Below are positions 19,001 through 26,543 of a stretch of 64,000 bases of DNA, one piece after another. The notes below the pieces were generated by a model that searched no databases, had not been told where the DNA came from, and worked only from the letters and a program-made list of their open reading frames with translations. The position numbers and the translations under genes were made by a program. Numbering within the stretch: position 1 is the stretch's first letter; the number at the start of each line of letters is the position of its first letter. This DNA is from Candidatus Uabimicrobium amorphum (GTDB lineage Bacteria > Planctomycetota > Uabimicrobiia > Uabimicrobiales > Uabimicrobiaceae): assembly GCF_009002475.1 (NCBI RefSeq), contig NZ_AP019860.1:6834501-6898500 (forward strand). Direction: 5' to 3'.

Positions 19001-19273
19001 TTGAACCTGCAAATGATCGAAAACTATGGGCAGTTAAAACTAACGCGTTTAGAAGACAACAAGCCATTGTCAAAAGTGTATGTGAAAGTATATGCACGTT
19101 ACAACAATGGTAGTGTACAATTCTATAAGGATGGTTACACCGATTTACGTGGACGTTTTGACTACACATCTTTAAACACCGACGAACTCGAAAGAGTGTC
19201 GCGATTTTCTATTTTGATTTTAAGCGAAGAACATGGAGCAATGATTCGCGAAGTTGCTCCTCCGAAGATGTAA
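13091..19273 (+). CDS. Giant secreted MG2/alpha-2-macroglobulin-like protein
   Basis: A 2060-residue protein with a signal peptide (residues 1-18) and AAGGA six bases before the ATG. The first 380 residues are helical. From about 405 macroglobulin-type beta domains appear: DVFAKGDAVALQIAIKNVQ then VKTYYINTKNYY, a classic MG strand pattern. A glycine/arginine-rich insert is at about 1012-1040. A highly acidic then very basic segment lies at about 1310-1380, which could be an exposed, protease-sensitive linker. The C-terminus (about 1880-2060) has the KVYVKVYARYNNGSVQFYKDG and RGRFDY pattern seen at the end of large planctomycete proteins. No CGEQ thioester motif is present, so covalent trapping like classical alpha-2-macroglobulin is unlikely. 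Role unknown; probably an envelope or exported protein. Confidence 0.8.
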   Translation: MKHLCLLLVLIGSMAILANEIGFDEQFNLVENREEVLKKLIPGTPEYYYYHCLHYQHQKNYDKVHSTLKQWIKRHGRTSRSAEIENRQALFEYTKNPQTSIAHIVDKLGLSFSHQRREQQKAKQYSSKLDNKLISYEKLFADALRTSGLYRFEAAILERLLDENLSADRRRSLLQKITRPDHPRLPMLVVEDLKYRYSGGFGSLSIHNKLLRSQLDDCARRMPKLMQNSNFIHAYLRKLSPSNDINWQDSLEQKSNYVNKLWHFVKKLSAAQNSLKAHVLYHKLLLQLKQGKYNKKLFVDYLKLPRNAVYSNRDFVYYARHKVNLRQNYKQHTHLDAVGDDTKLVREYLQHFLRDAKDYSAFEKYIDSNYLKELFAETKIVYGIGNAIDWYSMLPTQKYKDLQERVDLDFVPTNKDVFAKGDAVALQIAIKNVQNLIVKTYYINTKNYYKKHGSEITTAIDLDGLVANHEKRFSYKQVPLRRHVEKFDFAHIKDKGVYIIEFIGNGQSNRALIRKGNLLATQRISSAGHVFSIYDESNSLVKDARILYGNREYTANEDGEITVPFSNRPGSRNIVLYHNGFAQLHSFYHQREDYKFVAGIYVNRESIIHKNKCRIVVRPHLYVNGEKISVDLLKDVELSVKTVNRDGISSSIKVADFALHDDKESKYEFKVPEKLASVNVTLNAKIDNLSQAKKQSLSARQSLSINGIDRTATTESLFLRKVDSGYQLEFLGKTGEPRPDRVLQVTCKHHYFTNNVTTTLQTDKHGRLYLGELKDIDRVSVTGGYSWSLEKDRHSYPQVIHGTTDKVLRIPIMHSGSVKNLCSLLEVRNKDFVHNVSNKVSVGKNYLKIKGLRAGDYSLLLKKEGVSIAIRVTEGKLHNDYAVGNERYLQVSKQKVLQVAPLKKDQGKISVKLMNFTKATRVHVIATHFLPQENIYHSFGELDSLSPSVIKKNSPNSLYLSGRNIGEEYRYILERKYAKKFPGNMLARPSLLLNPWSLRKTDTGVQHAKSGDSWDASADMGSGAYAPRRSLSRKPGSVTAQLANYNFNFLANGSLILTNLKPDENGEIEIKVSAVMPRQHIHVVAMDNDSVVYRQLALPRGGKQYKDLRLIYALNAKKHFTQQKNISAVRSGRLFNIANITTSEIEVYDSLQNVHSFFTTMTNNATLKEFQFILNWPQLSAQQKSKSYSKYACHELNFFVYKKDPAFFTKVVKPYLQNKKDKTFLDDWLIGSDLRKYLRPWEYGRLNVVERILLGQILKKEAPQIARQIKDLCDLQPINLDRFNRVFTTAIANTSLSTSDKLGLESAKKQVPREPSPVADMEEAFAEDADEMDGFFGRNEESKLRSSRMEKLRKKRARRDRAAREKTRQFYRKEDKTREWVENNYYHLPIERQVASLVTANKFWQEYAQHNNEEPFLSTEFIVANKNFSEMMFALSVLDIPFTAGKHQIEYVQEKMSFSSDKPALIFHQEIKEVEAKKAQSTILISQRFFARDDRYMYKNNERFDKFVAKEFVAGRVYGCQIVLTNPTSARRKLDILLQIPSGAMPVLNGFYTKSFYYELGAYTTHKMEYYFYFPVKGKFAHYPVHVAQNTALIAWEAPFTFNVVDKLSTRDTTSWNYVSQYGSADEVIAYLRNQNLYRVDLKLMAFRMRDKSFFDRAIAVLQHRRVYNGVLWSYGLHHKNEAVIKEFLPNSSYTTMCGKYISSKLLTVEPIVRHTYQHKEYWPLIHPRVYQLGQKRQILNKQFFQQYSDFQTYMRYRPSFDNDDRITMVVYLLLQDRVEEALAVMKKIDRNALATKLQFDYLQAYMHFYLEAPQQALAIANKYKDHPVARWQMLFNDVIAQVKEISGKATQIVNEEDRGQKQTQLAASEPSFDFSIDKQKLSIKYQNLQNCEVHYYPMDIELLFSRKPFVQEVSGQFAIIHPNSIQKISFDKDANHKAIDIPNEYRERNVMVEVVAAGKSKTRSYYPHSLNLQMIENYGQLKLTRLEDNKPLSKVYVKVYARYNNGSVQFYKDGYTDLRGRFDYTSLNTDELERVSRFSILILSEEHGAMIREVAPPKM

Positions 19274-19280
19274 TTTTATG

Positions 19281-19310
19281 AACCTTGCCCGAATTCACGG
19301 GCAAGGTTTT
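19281..19310 (+). terminator. Rho-independent terminator of the MG2-like gene
   Basis: A perfect 11-bp stem (19281-19291 and 19298-19308) with a six-base loop runs directly into TTTTTAT. It also separates this gene from the convergent CHAT gene. Confidence 0.85.
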
Positions 19311-22300
19311 TATCTTGAGCGTAGTTGACGCCTTTGCGTTCTCTCTTGCAAACGTTGTCGCTGCGCCGCTCTTTTTCTTGTCATTCCTATGATCACCACA
19401 ATCAATATCACCACTAAAAGAGTCACAACGATTATTATGGTCAACAGTGAACTTTTCGGGCGTGGTTTGGCAATGCGAGTATCAACACCATCGACTATAA
19501 AAGCTCCCCAATAAAAAGGATGGTTGTACTTGGTATGCTGAATAAACTTTTTCTGAGTGAGATGTAACGCGTTGCGTACAGAAACGCCGTCTAATAAATA
19601 GTCGTAAAACGTTTTAATGAATAGAGCTGTTGCCTTGTCATCAATCTGCCACAAGGTTGACACAACTGTTTTGGCTCCCGCATCGCGAAATGCACGTCTT
19701 ATCCCAATGACTCCAGAACCTTTTCTAATTTCTCCTACATCTGTTTCGCATGCAGAAAGGACCACTAAGCGCGTGTTATGCAAATCTAACTGCTGAATTT
19801 CGTATGCCGTTGCGATTTGTTGCGTGTTGTGATTTGCACCTGCAAATGCTAGTCCGCAAAGAAGAAAAGGGTCGAATTTCCCTAAGTTTTTTATCGAAGC
19901 TTGTACATAAGAATCGGGACTTGCAGCAATTTTTTGTATAATAGGTAACTCTATAGTCTTTTTTTGCGAAATACCACGTGTATCCTCTTGTTCTGTGTTT
20001 TTTCCAAAAAGTGAGAAACCATGGGTGGCGATATGCAAAATTTGACCATTCATACTGCTAAATTGTTGCTTCGTCGCTTTTTTTTCAACGTATATATAAG
20101 TTTTGTATCCATTTCTCTTGAAAGTTGTTTGTAAATATTCGGCTTCGTTTTTTGTTCCACTCAGAGCGCGAAAGAATAAATCTTCGGCCACCGCATTTTT
20201 TTCGGAAATTTGAGCATCAAAATCGGGGTTGGCGAAAATAGTGATATTTTGCTCCTTGGAAATATCAGATTTGTCTGCCCATAAGTCTGCTGCGGAGTTC
20301 AGAGTCACAACTTGGTATTTTTGCGCAAGATATTCTCCGTTGATATTTAAACAAGAGAAAGGCAGCAAGAACAAATCACGATCGGGTATGATGTAGATCC
20401 TTTTTATATTTTTTAAATATGCTTGTAATGGAGAATACAGTAATCGTGATATTTCACTAGTTACTTTTGCTTTCTTTGTTATTTGTCCACGTAACTGTGT
20501 GATTGATTGCAAAATGGTATTCCAATTTCTTATTTTGATCATGTGCAGTTTCTTTTTTGTCACAACGGTGGCAATTAAGTTATTTTTTACTACCAAAAAA
20601 TCGATGACGGCCTCTGTATCACGAATTTGGTTTTGAATCTGTTCGCGGGTAATGGTACTTTTAATAGTATTCTTGCTGGCGATTAACGATTCAAGTTTCT
20701 CAATTTCACGGTAAATGTCGGTCAACTCTTGGTTTTTATCAGCATTTTTTTGAAAATACATTGTCGTTAGTTGTCGACGTTTTTTGCGTAACTTGTTGAT
20801 GTTTTGTAAGTTTTCCTCATTACGTGATATTTGTTGTCGTGACGAAATTTCAAACAGAAGACTTTTAAAACGTAGAGAATGGTCAAATAGTTTTTTTGAA
20901 GCAGAAGTATCTACATAGAATTGCAAGGCATTTTCTTGGAGATCCTTATATGTTGAAAATAAATTAAGTCTCGTTTTTTTATTTGTGGTGAGCAGCAAGT
21001 TCTTCATAAAGACGTACAATTGAGTTGTGGCAGATTCATATGTCTTAAGTGCTCTGGGATCTTTTTTCTTTGCATAAACTCTGGCGAGTAAGAACTTTAT
21101 TCTAATCGTTAAGTAATGATCTTTGCCATACTTTTTTTCAATGACACCCCTTAGTAGTTCAAAGTCTGATTGTGCTTGATCGTATTTTTTTAGTTGAAAA
21201 CACACGAAACCGAAATTAGCAATCAAAACAATAGAAAGACGATGTGCTTGCTGAACCCTTTTAAACAAATTTTGATATAGGTATTCCAATAGTTCATACG
21301 CTTGTGTGGTTTTATTACGAGAAAGAAGCCAGCTCGAAAGATTGATGTGAGTGATCATAGTTAAATCGCTGTTGGCTCCAAATTGTTGCCGTAAGCGAAT
21401 TATGAGGCGATTTATTTTTTCTGGATTCCAGTTTACACTTCGAGCTCGTATGTCTATTACTAACATATTGGCGAGGACACGTGTGACAAACGGGTGGTCT
21501 TTACCCAAAAGATCTCTTGCCTTTTTGAGGGCTGTACTCATGATGACGTACGCTGTTCTGTATCGACTTTGCACTATGTAATTCGATGCCAAATTTACTT
21601 GCGTTGTCAAATATTCAAGGTGGTTTTTACCGAAGATTTTTTCTGTCGCACGCAAAGCGTCGCGATACAAAAGTTCTGCTTTGTTATACTGCCCTAGCAA
21701 AGATAAATTTGCAGCTAAGTTATTCATGGAATCAATGGTATCAGGATGAGTGGGTCCTAATGTTTTACTTCTTATATCGAGTACCTCGCGATTGATTTTT
21801 AAACTACGCGTGAGTTCGAGATTTTCGCGGTACAACAAAGCCAAATTACTACTTACATTCAAGACCAGTGGGTGGTGTTTTTCCAGGGATTCCGTGAGAT
21901 GTTTCTTTAGGGAAGTGTATAAATTCTCCGCCTTGTCGTACTCACCTGTTTCTATGTATAGTGCGCCTAAATTGTGTAGCGAAATGAGCGTTTCTGGGTG
22001 TGAAATGCCAAGTAACTTTTGGCGCGCGGCAATACAGTTGCGCAACAATTTTGCCGCAGCAGAATATCTCCCCATTTTTTTATATAACTCCGCAAAATCA
22101 TTATTGATGATAGCGGCACTACTTTTTCTTTGTTTTTCTAACGTCTTTATACAGCTTTTGTAAAGCTTTTCCGCCTGTGGAAATTTTCCCAGTTGCGTAT
22201 ATGTCGTGGCAAGACTTTGCATGGTGATGAGAGTATAGTCATTTTCTCTACCCAAGGTCTTAATTTGCAAATTCAGAGTTTTCTGTAAAATTTGGCCACT

Positions 22301-22681
22301 CTTCTTTAATTTTCCAATCTTACGCAAAAAGGAACCAAAGTTTTTCATGGTGATGAGCGTGTCGTAATTCTCCGGGCCATTTACTTGGGTTTTTAAACGC
22401 AAGCAGCGTTGATAGAGCAGTTCTAATTTTTTGAATTGCCCCAAGCGTTCGTGTATCAAAAGTAAATTTCCCATAATCGTCAAACTATTGGGAGACTTCT
22501 CGCCTTCGGCTTTGCATATCAAACGATATGCTTCCTTCGCAACCGGCAACGCTTGTCGAAATTTTCCGGCGTCAAGTAAGTTGAGCGCTTGTTCATTTTT
22601 GGAAAGAGCGGTGAGAGTGTCGAATTGTTGCGCATGAACAAACGCAGCGGAAAGAAACAACAAAGATAGAATAAAACGCAT
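19310..22681 (-). CDS. Secreted, membrane-anchored TPR-CHAT protein (copy 2)
   Basis: An 1123-residue protein with the same architecture as 777-4229: signal peptide (cleavage after VHA, about residue 17), kinesin-light-chain-type TPRs (about 28-560), a linker, and a CHAT domain (about 750-1050) with H887 in HIATHGFS and C978 in LSACETD. A membrane helix at about 1077-1100 is followed by a basic Arg/Gln tail. The two copies align throughout but are clearly diverged, so they are old paralogues. An AAGGA site precedes the ATG, which is only 21 bases after the stop of the DUF4384 kinase gene. It is the last gene of a three-gene operon: C2-like secreted protein, kinase, CHAT. Predicted to be an extracytoplasmic caspase-like protease or a signalling scaffold; substrate unknown. 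Confidence 0.9.
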   Translation of the reverse strand: MRFILSLLFLSAAFVHAQQFDTLTALSKNEQALNLLDAGKFRQALPVAKEAYRLICKAEGEKSPNSLTIMGNLLLIHERLGQFKKLELLYQRCLRLKTQVNGPENYDTLITMKNFGSFLRKIGKLKKSGQILQKTLNLQIKTLGRENDYTLITMQSLATTYTQLGKFPQAEKLYKSCIKTLEKQRKSSAAIINNDFAELYKKMGRYSAAAKLLRNCIAARQKLLGISHPETLISLHNLGALYIETGEYDKAENLYTSLKKHLTESLEKHHPLVLNVSSNLALLYRENLELTRSLKINREVLDIRSKTLGPTHPDTIDSMNNLAANLSLLGQYNKAELLYRDALRATEKIFGKNHLEYLTTQVNLASNYIVQSRYRTAYVIMSTALKKARDLLGKDHPFVTRVLANMLVIDIRARSVNWNPEKINRLIIRLRQQFGANSDLTMITHINLSSWLLSRNKTTQAYELLEYLYQNLFKRVQQAHRLSIVLIANFGFVCFQLKKYDQAQSDFELLRGVIEKKYGKDHYLTIRIKFLLARVYAKKKDPRALKTYESATTQLYVFMKNLLLTTNKKTRLNLFSTYKDLQENALQFYVDTSASKKLFDHSLRFKSLLFEISSRQQISRNEENLQNINKLRKKRRQLTTMYFQKNADKNQELTDIYREIEKLESLIASKNTIKSTITREQIQNQIRDTEAVIDFLVVKNNLIATVVTKKKLHMIKIRNWNTILQSITQLRGQITKKAKVTSEISRLLYSPLQAYLKNIKRIYIIPDRDLFLLPFSCLNINGEYLAQKYQVVTLNSAADLWADKSDISKEQNITIFANPDFDAQISEKNAVAEDLFFRALSGTKNEAEYLQTTFKRNGYKTYIYVEKKATKQQFSSMNGQILHIATHGFSLFGKNTEQEDTRGISQKKTIELPIIQKIAASPDSYVQASIKNLGKFDPFLLCGLAFAGANHNTQQIATAYEIQQLDLHNTRLVVLSACETDVGEIRKGSGVIGIRRAFRDAGAKTVVSTLWQIDDKATALFIKTFYDYLLDGVSVRNALHLTQKKFIQHTKYNHPFYWGAFIVDGVDTRIAKPRPKSSLLTIIIVVTLLVVILIVVIIGMTRKRAAQRQRLQERTQRRQLRSR

Positions 22682-22702
22682 TTTTTATGTCCTTATTAGG
22701 AT

Positions 22703-24544
22703 TCACGAACCAGAGACATGATAGAACCAACGTTCAAAAATGAGAACACCACGTTCCCCTGCAATGAGTCGAAAAACATCACTTTTGGGGTTGGTGACTT
22801 TTACACCTCTTGGAGGAGCGACAAGTTTGTGCATCGTTCCAATACCACGTCTTGTATCGCTGCGATCATTCTCAAAGTGTTTGGTTATTGTCGCAGATCT
22901 CATTTGTTCATTGTTGGCGGCAGCCTCTTTTAGAGCATTCTCCAATTCTACCCATCGTTTGGGACAAAAGACCATGTACACGTGTTCCAGCCCGAGAGTA
23001 TTGTCCAGTTTATAAAAATGTCCGTCAGGCACGCGATACCATTCATCTTTCCTCACCGGATTTTTACCTGTTGAGAACTCACGGGAGGTACTATTCTTGG
23101 GAAAAACCCAGAACAATTGTCCCTTGGTGTCGATTTGGAAAATATACGCGTATGCATTACTTTTTAGTTTGAATCCAAAATAATAGTCGTGTTGTTGAGA
23201 CAGACTACCACCTTCTATTAAAGCCGTCCAATCTGCTTTAGGAGAGGATCTTGTAAAAACAACTCCCACGCCAGAAGGTGTTTCTTCAAAATTCGTTTTA
23301 CTCGTAATTTGGAATATTTTTTCGATTTGTGGCGACGGATATTTGGAGGAACCGGAAAGTATGAGAAAAGATAACAATCCACATATGCACAACATCGCCG
23401 CCGCAATGACGTACAAAAGATTATTTTTCTTCGCCGCGGGTTGTTCTTTTGCCATGCGACGCCTTGTGACAATAGAGTCGCGTTTTGTTTGTCTTGTACG
23501 CCGTGCAGTCGTGATGTTGCTCCGCCCAGTACTTGGCGACTTATCTGCGGAAAAAAACTCTGCGCATTCCATGGAGGATGGGCGTTTTTTGGGGTCTTTG
23601 TCTAAGCATCTATCTACAAATTGACAAATGGAGTCGTCTACGTCCATCGCGCGCTTCTGTATAACGGGAACGAAATCATCACTGGCAATTTTTTTCATCA
23701 ACGGCAACATGCCATCGGCTTCAAAGGGAAAGGTTTTACTAATGAGAAAATACAATATAACCCCGAGTGACCACACGTCCGTATTGGGATGAGCTTTGCC
23801 GTTTAGCGCCTCTGGAGAAGCGTATTTGGGGGTATATCCGCCACCATGTATCGATTGTATCGATTCATTTTGATAGGTCATTTGCGAGGTGCCGAAATCG
23901 GAAACTTTGATTTGTCCATCGTGTAGTAGGATATTTTGTGGTTTCAGGTCGCGATGAATTAGGGAATCAGGAGTTAAACCATGTGCCGCAGCAAGTGCAC
24001 TTGATATTTGGAAAGCCCATTGTAAAAGCTCTTGTGTTGTGTACGGCTCAACAATACGCTCGGCAAGCGAACCACCATTGCAATATTCCAGAACCATGTA
24101 CGGAACAGTGACGTTGTGGTCCAATACTTTTACCACATAAGGGCACATCGAAAGACGCGCCGTTAATAGGGATTCTTGCGAAAATAATTGCCCTATTGCG
24201 TTACGTGAAAACGCCATGCCCTCGCTACTACTTCTTTGCGAATCCCTAGCATACTCGCTCAAAACTTTTTTTGTGGGCATTTTAATCGCGACAAATCGTC
24301 CATCGTTCTTTTGTACTTCAAGACCTAAATATACTTTACCAAAGGCACCTTCGCCTAATTCTTTTAAAATACCATAACGCTCTATTACTTTGAATGTATT
24401 CTGTATAGGTTGCCAGTCGCTTTGTTCACTGCGACACATTGTCAACGGAGTGATTTCTTTCATCACCAGCTTACTGAAAACTTGTTGCGTATGCAAAACT
24501 GTTCCATCTTGTAACTGCCATTTGTTTATTTTCACCAAATCCAT
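22703..24544 (-). CDS. Transmembrane Ser/Thr kinase with DUF4384 domain, operonic with CHAT
   Basis: Start at ATG 24544, preceded by AAGGA at normal spacing and clear of the upstream gene; the longer frame to 24610 would overlap it. The 613-residue protein has a kinase domain (about 57-330) with GEGAFG, K88, H197-R198-D199 in HRDLKPQN, and DFG at 216-218. It contains an unusual insert of about 30 residues between K88 and the C-helix. A basic linker follows, a membrane helix at about 375-397, and an outer DUF4384 domain (about 440-560): FGFKLKSNAYAYIFQIDTKG, QLFWVFP, RVPDG and GLEHVYMVF. Neighbours on either side in the operon are a C2-like coiled-coil protein and the TPR-CHAT protein, both exported, which suggests the outer domain works with them. 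Confidence 0.9.
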   Translation of the reverse strand: MDLVKINKWQLQDGTVLHTQQVFSKLVMKEITPLTMCRSEQSDWQPIQNTFKVIERYGILKELGEGAFGKVYLGLEVQKNDGRFVAIKMPTKKVLSEYARDSQRSSSEGMAFSRNAIGQLFSQESLLTARLSMCPYVVKVLDHNVTVPYMVLEYCNGGSLAERIVEPYTTQELLQWAFQISSALAAAHGLTPDSLIHRDLKPQNILLHDGQIKVSDFGTSQMTYQNESIQSIHGGGYTPKYASPEALNGKAHPNTDVWSLGVILYFLISKTFPFEADGMLPLMKKIASDDFVPVIQKRAMDVDDSICQFVDRCLDKDPKKRPSSMECAEFFSADKSPSTGRSNITTARRTRQTKRDSIVTRRRMAKEQPAAKKNNLLYVIAAAMLCICGLLSFLILSGSSKYPSPQIEKIFQITSKTNFEETPSGVGVVFTRSSPKADWTALIEGGSLSQQHDYYFGFKLKSNAYAYIFQIDTKGQLFWVFPKNSTSREFSTGKNPVRKDEWYRVPDGHFYKLDNTLGLEHVYMVFCPKRWVELENALKEAAANNEQMRSATITKHFENDRSDTRRGIGTMHKLVAPPRGVKVTNPKSDVFRLIAGERGVLIFERWFYHVSGS

Positions 24545-24573
24545 ACATTTTCCTTTTATGCTAAGGACCTTGC

Positions 24574-25770
24574 TTACTTTTGTGCATAAAGTTTGGCCGT
24601 TTTTTCCCATTTTTTGTACGAGTGCGTGAAATTCTTGACTACATCGACAATAAATCGCGTGTCATATTTCACTTTTGTTTGTGCGGGCGTTTTCATACGG
24701 CGAATAAAAAACTCCATGGCACGCATCGCACGCGCCATCTGTCGTGGAGACATCTTCTTGGGGGTTGCTCCCTGAAACATCGCTTGTTTTTGCACTTTTT
24801 CGATTTTGTCTTGTAGCTCTTGCAGCATTTTTTTGTGTTCATCAATGGTTTTTTGTAATTGTTGAAGATCCTGTTGTTGCTTTTCGATTTTTTTCTGCAA
24901 TTGTTCGTTTTGCGTTTTCCAGGTGGTGTTTTTTTGCTTGAGCTCGTCCATTTTCTTTTTATAGAGTTGCGATCTGTTATTGAATTCTTCGGAAATTTTT
25001 TTGATTTGCTCTGCTAATGCGGCCAACTGTTCTTTCTTTTGTTTTTGTTCTGCGGCAAATTTAGCCTCCATTTCGCGACGAAGGTCTGCACGTTTTTTTT
25101 CCCACGCAGCATTAAAACTTTTTTGTTGTTTTTCCATCAATTCTTTTGCACGTGTTTTTTGAGCCGTGATTTCCGCTTGTGCCTCCTCCAGCATTATTTT
25201 CTTTTGTTGTTGTAGTTCTTCGCTGAATGCTTTGCGCTCTTTTTCCATTTGCGTACGCCATTTTTCACGTTCGTCTATTTTCTTTTGTTGCGCCGCTTTT
25301 TTTTGTTGTTGTAATTCTTCCCAACGCTTATTTTCGCTTGCTTTCCTCTTTTCTTCCAAGGAAGAATATTTTGTAATAACATATTGCAATTCTTCCACCA
25401 TCGAAAATGTAACGGTTTTTTCGGACTCTTTCACCGTTAACATTTGGCTACCGATGTTATCATTTCGTCGAAAATCGCGGTCTACAACATAGATGATAAT
25501 TTCGTCGTTTTCTTCTACAGGGGTTGGTACAACGATATGCTCGTCGACAATATGATGATTGGTAAATACCTGACTGACAAATATCTTCTTCCACTCATCG
25601 TTGTGCCTTTTGGAGATAACAACTTGAATGTCCGGTGCTCCTTTGAAGGTGTCCCAGTATTTTCCATTATTTTTGGCAGAGACTTTTATTTTTGTAATAA
25701 ATATTTGATAGGATTCTGCTAAAATAGTGTGACTAAAAAATAACATCATAATACAAAATACAAATCTCAT
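24574..25770 (-). CDS. Secreted C2-like / coiled-coil protein, first gene of the kinase-CHAT operon
   Basis: Start at ATG 25770 (398 residues), because AAAGGA lies six bases ahead; a GTG at 25785 would place the ribosome binding site inside the gene. A signal peptide (cleavage after ILA, about residue 18) is followed by a C2-like beta sandwich (about 20-130): YQIFITKIKVSAK, a PDIQVVISK strand and an EIIIYVVDRDF...DNIGS strand-loop typical of C2 folds. Residues about 135-340 are a long Glu/Lys/Gln-rich coiled coil. The tail (about 345-398) is helical. The C2 call is by pattern and calcium ligands are not certain. The gene is 29 bases upstream of the DUF4384 kinase start, on the same strand, so it is probably an envelope component of that system. 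Confidence 0.7.
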   Translation of the reverse strand: MRFVFCIMMLFFSHTILAESYQIFITKIKVSAKNNGKYWDTFKGAPDIQVVISKRHNDEWKKIFVSQVFTNHHIVDEHIVVPTPVEENDEIIIYVVDRDFRRNDNIGSQMLTVKESEKTVTFSMVEELQYVITKYSSLEEKRKASENKRWEELQQQKKAAQQKKIDEREKWRTQMEKERKAFSEELQQQKKIMLEEAQAEITAQKTRAKELMEKQQKSFNAAWEKKRADLRREMEAKFAAEQKQKKEQLAALAEQIKKISEEFNNRSQLYKKKMDELKQKNTTWKTQNEQLQKKIEKQQQDLQQLQKTIDEHKKMLQELQDKIEKVQKQAMFQGATPKKMSPRQMARAMRAMEFFIRRMKTPAQTKVKYDTRFIVDVVKNFTHSYKKWEKTAKLYAQK

Positions 25771-25880
25771 TTGTAATCCTTTCACAGTTTGAATAGCTGT
25801 GTTGCATGTATGTACAAGTCGAAAAAAACATCATAGTATTTATGCGAATACAGTGCAATTATTTTTGTAGGATTTTATTT

Positions 25881-26543
25881 ATGCGTTACATATTTTATGG
25901 ACTTATCATGGTGATGGTTGCACTCGGCTGCTCACCTAAAGATAATGAACAAGATGTTTCCTGGGAAGATGTAAAAAAAGATGTACAAGACAAAAAAGTG
26001 CTCACATTTATTGGCGACTCACTTACGGCAGGCTACCAACTTCCCAAAGAGTGCGCATTTCCTTATCTCGTTGGAGAAAAACTCGCCAAACAAAACGCAG
26101 AATACATCACGCGTAATGCGGGAAAAAGCGGAGCCGTTTCCGATGATGTATCCAACAATCTCAAGTGGTATTTGCGCGACGATGTAAACGCTGTTTTCTT
26201 GTGCATAGGAGCAAATGACGGTTTGCGTGGAAAAAAATTAGACGCCACGCGCAAAAATATCGAAACGATTGTTGCAGCATGTCGCGACAAAAAAATACGT
26301 ATTGCCCTCGCTGGTATTATGCTTCCCGTGAACTACGGCGAAGAGTACCGTACAAAATTTTATCAAATGTATATCGATATCTCGAAAAAATATAGCATCC
26401 CCTTTATGCCATTTCTACTAAAAGACGTCGCTGGCATTGGTTCACTAAATTTAGAGGATGCTATTCACCCTAACGCCGAGGGGCATAAAATTATTGCCGA
26501 CAATGTATTTAACTTCATAATGAAAGAAAATTTATTACCATGA
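25881..26543 (+). CDS. tesA: TesA-like SGNH/GDSL hydrolase, lipoprotein
   Basis: Start at ATG 25881, behind TAGGA; the longer frame to 25806 has no site. The 220-residue protein has a lipobox VALGC with lipidated C17, and all SGNH blocks: S47 in FIGDSLTAG, the glycine region near NAGKSG, N112 in GANDG, and D193/H196 in DAIHPNAEGH. This is the arylesterase/thioesterase I type. Enteric TesA is soluble and periplasmic, whereas this one should be membrane-anchored by lipid. It overlaps the ABC ATPase gene by four bases (ATGA), giving the tesA-ybbA-ybbP order known from other bacteria, where the hydrolase and the ABC/FtsX proteins are linked. The physiological substrate is not established. Confidence 0.88.
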   Translation: MRYIFYGLIMVMVALGCSPKDNEQDVSWEDVKKDVQDKKVLTFIGDSLTAGYQLPKECAFPYLVGEKLAKQNAEYITRNAGKSGAVSDDVSNNLKWYLRDDVNAVFLCIGANDGLRGKKLDATRKNIETIVAACRDKKIRIALAGIMLPVNYGEEYRTKFYQMYIDISKKYSIPFMPFLLKDVAGIGSLNLEDAIHPNAEGHKIIADNVFNFIMKENLLP

